Below are positions 62,060 to 64,000 of a stretch of 64,000 bases of DNA, in pieces. Origin of the DNA: Octadecabacter antarcticus 307 (GTDB taxonomy: Bacteria; Pseudomonadota; Alphaproteobacteria; Rhodobacterales; Rhodobacteraceae); assembly GCF_000155675.2 (NCBI RefSeq), contig NC_020911.1, forward strand, positions 858,501 through 922,500, in the 5' to 3' direction. The notes below the pieces were generated by a model that saw nothing but the letters and a program-made list of their open reading frames with translations, did not search any database and was not told the DNA's origin. Numbering within the stretch: the first letter of the stretch is position 1; every line of letters begins with the position of its first letter. A program made the translations under genes and the position numbers.

Positions 62060-62831
62060 CTAATGCATCGCGTTTTCGGTCGGACGGGTCATCGTTTCAG
62101 TGAATGCGATGCCAATGAAATCGGCGATCTTGCGCATCTCGAAATCTGGGTCAGCGGTCAGCCGATCGTAATCGAGCACATAGAGACGTTTGCCGGGGTA
62201 GATATTCCACAACCACCTTCGTCGCCGAACCTTGCGCGCGAAATCGACGGCCGGATAGCCGCCTGACCCGTACAGATGCGCAATATTCTGGAGCGACAGG
62301 TAGTGCTCGATTGGATCGCGGGTGCATTGGATGAACCGTCCACGCGGCCCAAGCAAGCGGACCCACTGCAGTTCGCAGTTTTCATTGTGTGGTGCTTTGC
62401 AGACAAAATGGATCGAGCCTCCTTCGACGGGCAGTCCCATGGCGGCAATGTAGGCACCGATTACGATACGGAACCGGTCGATTGCCTTATGGCGTGCCAG
62501 AAACCCGTCCCGAAATAGCCGGTCGAACAGAGTCCAGTCAAACATCGAATAATCCGTCTGGCCAAATCCCGCCCCGCCATGAGATCTGTAATCGTCCCGA
62601 CCATAATCTTTCTTACCCGCCGACAATCGACGGATGTTCTGATTTCCCAAAAACGCTTCGGCTGCCGCGGCCCCGTCTGTCGGCCTTCATGTGGAAAAAG
62701 CGAAACTCTTCAGGGAAGACGACAAGGTCAGGATGCCCATCGAGAAGAGTAAGGGGCAGCGTCGTACCGGTTTTCGCCATGCCTCCGATTATCGTCGCCT
62801 TCAGATCCCTCGCCCAGATAGGATCGAGCAT
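62060..62831 (-). pseudogene. frameshifted sulfotransferase
   Basis: From ATG 62831 on the minus strand the protein begins MLDPIWARDLKATIIGGMAK with TGTT following, the PAPS-binding loop of sulfotransferases, and reads to FPEEFRFFH. The coding then moves to another frame near 62690-62660 and continues GNQNIRRLSAGKKDYGRDD, then GRFIQCTRDPIEHYLSLQN (the 3'-phosphate site), and ends at 62060. One indel would restore it. It probably once modified a surface glycan. Confidence 0.75.
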
Positions 62832-63118
62832 CGCGAGACTGCAGATCGTTTGGGTGTCTGTTGTCACGGGCGTTGCATGTCTAAACCTGAAAGTATCCCA
62901 GCGTGAGTGTCGCTGCTGTCTAGAACTCCGGTCAATCCTATTTGGCCCGCTCGCTGTGTTGAACGTCAAGAAGAAGTCACCCAGGACTACCATCCTGAAA
63001 TGACCCACCTAAAATTATATTTCGGAGGTCAGGCGTGGGTCAAGACATGATGTCCTCCGAGGGTGCGGTCAGAGGAAACTGACTTGCGGCGAGCAGGGCG
63101 GCGACTTGGCTTCGTCGG
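62832..63118. other. intergenic before the right IS6 remnant
   Basis: No gene is supported. A pair CGGAGG (63021) / CCTCCG (63054) could form a stem. The region separates the sulfotransferase remnant from the IS6 copy. Confidence 0.35.
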
Positions 63119-63463
63119 GTGATTAAACGCAGCCCTTTCCACTCTTTCAAGATGTCGCCTGCAATCATCGTGCCGGATAAGTTAAGATCTTGCAGTGCGG
63201 CGATCAAGATCGTCGGCAACGCTGATCATCAAGAAACGGGCCGCTGGCTGAACCACTGGGCTGAAAATTTTCGCCTGCCTTTTCGGTGTCGACAGCGGAC
63301 CATGCTCCGCTTCCATCGTATGCGAAGTTTGCAGAAATTCGTTGCCGCTCATGCATCAGTTTATACCCTTTTCAATCTAAAGCGCGCGGATTTCAGCAGA
63401 ACCAATTTCAAACTCAACTGAGCTGCTGTACATGGCGAGTGGCGCGGCCTTTGTGCGGCCTAG
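63119..63463 (+). pseudogene. 3' end of an IS6-family transposase (right copy)
   Basis: The frame reads MSPAIIVPDKLRSCSAAIKI, NADHQETGRWLNHWAEN, RTMLRFHRMRSLQKFVAA and SRTNFKLN, then a TGA at 63419, then EWRGLCAA and the original stop TAG at 63461. It is the same family and the same orientation as the left copy at 51115-51381, and similarity continues to about 63515. It has no 5' half and is not functional. Confidence 0.8.
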
Positions 63464-63578
63464 GGCGCGGTGTTTCGCGGCAAACTGAGACGGGTTCGCA
63501 TTCGTCTGGCAGCACAGAAAAAAGAATTGATCGGAAATGCGTTTGCAAGTGAGCGGTCCTCTATCGCATATTCTTCCA

Positions 63579-64000
63579 ATGATATTCACACGCCGCTCTG
63601 CGTTCCTATGTGTTGCCAGCCTGGCTTCGGTTTTTATTATCGGAGGTGCTGCGTCATTTACGCCTTTAGAGAGGTATTATTTCCAACGTCAAGCTGAACA
63701 AAACAATGTACCGCTTAGGCTCGCTGCCGAAAGTTTGCGTGCGGCACTTGATCGATACGCGCCTCTGCCCGCGCTGATTGCCGAACGCCCGTCGCTGACG
63801 CAACTTTTGTCTCGCCCGGACGACGGTGCACTTGTGGCGCAAGTGAACGAAGACCTCAGGCAAACAGCCTCCGTCGTGCGTGCCTCCGATGTGTTTTTGA
63901 TGGACATCACGGGCAAGACCCTTGCAGCGGCTTCTTATCTTGGCCCCGAAAGTAATTTGGACCGCAACTTTAGTTACAAGACCTATTTCGCACAGGCGTT
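63579..64000 (+). CDS. dctB: DctB-type C4-dicarboxylate sensor histidine kinase, 5' part
   Basis: The gene runs off the window end, so only about 140 residues are visible: a short basic start, a membrane span (CVASLASVFIIGGAASF), then a periplasmic double-Cache sensor part with LRLAAESLRAALDRYAP, FLMDITGKTLAAASYLGP and RNFSYKTYFAQA, closely like DctB. The kinase domain lies beyond the window. The start ATG 63579 has a weak AGTG/GGTCC upstream. It lies about 60 bases past the end of the right IS6 remnant, so the native chromosome probably resumes here. Confidence 0.75.
   Translation, partial: MIFTRRSAFLCVASLASVFIIGGAASFTPLERYYFQRQAEQNNVPLRLAAESLRAALDRYAPLPALIAERPSLTQLLSRPDDGALVAQVNEDLRQTASVVRASDVFLMDITGKTLAAASYLGPESNLDRNFSYKTYFAQA

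Noticed and set aside
51115..63463. A complete composite transposon
   Set aside because: Both IS6 copies are 3' fragments with stops, and I could not see terminal inverted repeats or target duplications. Only the weaker claim of an IS-bounded locus is supported.
1..64000. CRISPR arrays, tRNA and rRNA genes
   Set aside because: I found no regularly spaced direct repeats with unique spacers, and no cloverleaf or rRNA segment that I could recognise by reading both strands.

Overview
The window looks like chromosome of an alphaproteobacterium of the Rhodobacteraceae (Roseobacter group). The evidence is the ruvCAB / ybgC-tolQRAB-pal-cpoB / tilS / ftsH order, an fhs-folD pair, a ligase-associated helicase/PdeM pair, a Flp/Tad pilus cluster and a hairpin repeat of a kind I associate with this group. 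I cannot fix the genus. I see no rRNA, tRNA or CRISPR array.

Layout. (1) 0.1-13 kb, + strand: a small membrane protein, a DUF1127 gene (minus) with its own terminator, the Holliday-junction genes ruvC-ruvA-ruvB, a conserved hypothetical, the Tol-Pal envelope system, tilS and ftsH closed by a clear terminator. (2) 13-16.6 kb: a MOSC protein, then the one-carbon genes fhs and folD. (3) 16.6-23 kb: pdeM and a DEXH helicase (DNA repair), an AAA ATPase, and a convergent multi-pass membrane protein. (4) 23-33.6 kb, all minus: a Tad pilus locus, read as flp, cpaB, cpaC, an OmpA-like lipoprotein, cpaE, cpaF, tadB, tadC, two TPR lipoproteins and a CpaA-type prepilin peptidase. (5) 33.6-34.1 kb: an IS3-family scar. 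(6) 34.1-42.6 kb: a divergent organophosphate locus with a HAD-IIA phosphatase facing a DeoR regulator, a Ugp-type ABC importer, a calcineurin-like phosphodiesterase and a Na/Pi-type transporter. A 15-bp inverted repeat in the divergent promoter is a good operator candidate. (7) 42.8-44.5 kb: two decayed transposase genes (ISNCY-type and IS5-type) interrupted by short palindromic inserts. (8) 44.7-50.7 kb: an Afu/Fbp-type ABC importer ending in a PP2C-like phosphatase, with a divergent ROK regulator. (9) 51.1-63.5 kb: a nonulosonic (pseudaminic) acid and surface-glycan locus. It lies between two same-orientation remnants of IS6-family transposases, and several of its genes are broken. (10) 63.6 kb to the end: the start of a DctB-type sensor kinase.

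How the genes work together. Regions 6 and 8 together read as scavenging of phosphorylated organics: import, diester cleavage, dephosphorylation and phosphate movement. Region 9 holds homologues for every step of CMP-pseudaminic acid synthesis (PseB, PseC, PseH, PseG, PseI, PseF) plus two glycosyltransferase-like proteins. However, pseG is shifted twice and carries a stop, an adjacent FAD oxidoreductase gene has at least four stops and two frame breaks, and a sulfotransferase gene is frameshifted. The pathway therefore looks inactivated here or rescued from elsewhere.

The best leads for something new are the IS6-bounded, decaying glycan locus; an acetyltransferase fused in frame to a 65-residue domain that keeps its own ribosome-binding site; an 81-bp palindromic element inside the IS5 gene; a perfect 26-bp palindrome inside the HAD gene; and the PP2C-like gene attached to a sugar-phosphate/iron-type importer. 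All identifications come from reading motifs by eye; no database search was run.
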